Origin: Clostridiales bacterium
GTDB taxonomy: Bacteria; Bacillota; Clostridia; Christensenellales; Aristaeellaceae
Assembly: GCA_015056015.1 (NCBI GenBank)
Contig: SVHD01000013.1
Location: 1-49,930 of the forward strand
Direction: 5' to 3'
DNA length: 49,930 nucleotides
Shown here: positions 48,632-49,930 of the stretch, piece after piece
Numbering within the stretch: position 1 is the first letter of the stretch
Layout of the letters: every line of letters starts with the position of its first letter
Translations under genes and position numbers: made by a program
Notes under the pieces: generated by a model
Database searches by the model: none
What the model was told of the DNA's origin: nothing
The model's input: only the letters and a program-made list of their open reading frames with translations

Positions 48632-49930
48632 TTATCTGCCCTCCGTCTGTTCCATTGCCTTGGCCATATCGCTGATTGCCCGCTGAAGGCGGGAAAGGGC
48701 AGTAATGCAGCCTTCGGTTTCCCGCTGATAGCGTTCGCCCTGATCTCCCTGGGCGGAAAGGGCGCGGATAGCTTCCAGTTTTTCATTCATGGCCGCCAGC
48801 ATGCTGTGAATGTTTTCATCAAACATCCCCAGGGCACGGGAGAATCCGCCGGTAATCTTTTCCACAAAAGAAGCGTAGGTATTGGAAAGATTTTCGCTGC
48901 TCTCATCCATTTTCCGGGTAATACTGCCGGCCACATTCATGGCGCTGCCGGTCTGCTCCTGCACGGCATTCATTACCTGGGTGCTCCAATTGGCGTATTC
49001 CTGCATAGCGCCCTGCAATTCCTTTTGCGCCTTCTGCAGGGAAGAAAGGAAATCCGCCTGTTCCTGGGAAGCGGTCATCATGCCGGAAAGCACCTGGGAG
49101 CCATGGGTCAGGAATGCGCCGCTGCTTTCCTGGGCCCGGTCGATGGTATCGATATAGCTTTCAAAGCGTTCCATCACCCGGTTGGTCACATGCTGCACCT
49201 GGCGCATGCCATCCAGGATTTCATCGGCAGCCGCCATGGTGCGTTCCAGCGATTCCAGAGAAACGGTCTGGGATTGATTGACGTGGGCCAGGGTCTGCCC
49301 CAGCTGGGTAAATTGCCCGCCCAATACATGATTCATCTGGGCAATAAACTGATTGGCGATATTGGCCACCCCGTCCATCTGGGCCTGGGTCTGGCCCATG
49401 ATGAAGTGATTCATGCTCTGGGCCACCGGCGCCAGGGATTTTTCTACGGAAGAAACAATCCCCTCGCTGACCCGCATGCTCATATCGCCGGAAAGCCGGC
49501 GCAGCATGGCCGCCCGGTCTTCCTGCTGGCAGATCATCTGCACATTATCTTCCAGGGGCTTTTGCATCACCAGATCGGTAAATGCATCGTGAAAATCATC
49601 AATGGCCCGAACTGCGCTGCCATAAGCCATGCGATTGAGCATATTGAATACCAGAGAGCAGGCGATACCGGCAATGGAGGTCATGAAGGCAAAGGTCATG
49701 CCGCCAATCATCTGGGGAATGCTTTCCATGGTTTTGGCGGCGTCGCTGACGTCCAGCCCGCCAAGGCCCCGCATCAGGCCGATAAAGGTGCCCAAAATAC
49801 CCAGACTGGTCAGCAGACTGGGGATAATTTCTGCCAGTTGGGAATGGCCGACAGAATGAATGGCGGTATCGTCATTGATGTAATCTTCCACATTGCAATT
49901 GAGCCCCCGGGCGTCCAATTGCTCCGCATT
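48632..49930 (-). CDS. MotA/ZorA-like motor subunit with long helical tail (5' end missing)
   Basis: The frame is open to the right edge, so 432 residues are visible and the N-terminus is missing. Two membrane helices are seen near visible residues 35-60 (IIPSLLTSLGILGTFIGLM) and 75-100 (GGMTFAFMTSIAGIACSLVF), matching the MotA/TolQ/ExbB core. The remaining 300 residues are helical and polar, rich in Gln, Met and Ala, as in the intracellular tail of ZorA. The TTG at 49918 is not a real start. It forms an ion channel with the OmpA-like partner encoded immediately downstream. Flagellar MotA lacks such a tail. Confidence 0.9.
   Translation of the reverse strand, partial: NAEQLDARGLNCNVEDYINDDTAIHSVGHSQLAEIIPSLLTSLGILGTFIGLMRGLGGLDVSDAAKTMESIPQMIGGMTFAFMTSIAGIACSLVFNMLNRMAYGSAVRAIDDFHDAFTDLVMQKPLEDNVQMICQQEDRAAMLRRLSGDMSMRVSEGIVSSVEKSLAPVAQSMNHFIMGQTQAQMDGVANIANQFIAQMNHVLGGQFTQLGQTLAHVNQSQTVSLESLERTMAAADEILDGMRQVQHVTNRVMERFESYIDTIDRAQESSGAFLTHGSQVLSGMMTASQEQADFLSSLQKAQKELQGAMQEYANWSTQVMNAVQEQTGSAMNVAGSITRKMDESSENLSNTYASFVEKITGGFSRALGMFDENIHSMLAAMNEKLEAIRALSAQGDQGERYQRETEGCITALSRLQRAISDMAKAMEQTEGR

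Noticed and set aside
46450..49930. A complete Zorya defence system
   Set aside because: The motor pair fits ZorA and ZorB in outline, but no ZorC, ZorD or ZorE is found downstream, so the defence name is not justified.

Overview
The window looks like a chromosomal segment of a spore-forming, anaerobic member of the Firmicutes (class Clostridia), probably a gut lineage. The signs are a spoIIA operon (spoIIAA-spoIIAB-sigF), a second gene with a Spo0A effector domain, a SpoIID/LytB-type wall enzyme, a SAM-I riboswitch, a T-box leader, a glycyl radical enzyme with its radical-SAM activase, and formate-tetrahydrofolate ligase. Nearly every gene has a strong Shine-Dalgarno sequence, and many have sigma-A hexamers spaced 16-18 bp apart. 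GTG and TTG starts are common. I see no tRNA, rRNA, insertion sequence, CRISPR array or prophage.

Layout, left to right. Positions 1-6250 are mostly on the minus strand: the 5' end of tig, a SAM methyltransferase, metK behind a SAM-I riboswitch, a small secreted protein, and glpK co-transcribed with a SARP/BTAD-like regulator. Positions 6489-13303 are on the plus strand: a methyltransferase pair, a T-box operon (aminotransferase-tyrS-yigZ), a HAD phosphatase, a triple-LysM protein and a lipoprotein. Positions 13338-18211 are on the minus strand: a TIM-barrel isomerase, a Spo0A paralogue with a dead receiver, a split ThrE-type exporter, a YhhN protein and an MFS transporter. A divergent promoter pair then starts the plus-strand operon mrfA-like helicase, aldehyde dehydrogenase, SpoU methyltransferase and YwlG. 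topB faces it on the minus strand.

From 25.6 to 32.2 kb is an envelope-rich stretch: a 1216-residue SpoIID/LytB protein with about nine SH3-like modules, a TrmN6-like methyltransferase, three long hairpins, fucU, a second SH3 protein and a holin-like protein. From 32.3 to 39.6 kb are an UMF1-type transporter with an unusual insertion, the glycyl radical enzyme and activase, a PadR/DUF2812 pair behind twin palindromic operators, and fhs. From 39.8 to 41.7 kb are spoIIA and a low-molecular-weight phosphatase.

From 41.8 kb to the right edge all genes are on the minus strand: a DUF5107-TPR protein with an oddly built regulator upstream, and then an operon running in from beyond the edge. That operon encodes a MotA/ZorA-like protein, an OmpA/MotB/ZorB-like protein, an unknown anchored protein and a VanX-type D-Ala-D-Ala dipeptidase. 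The ion-motor pair with these partners, the Spo0A paralogue lacking its phospho-acceptor, and the orphan glycyl radical enzyme are the best candidates for undescribed biology.
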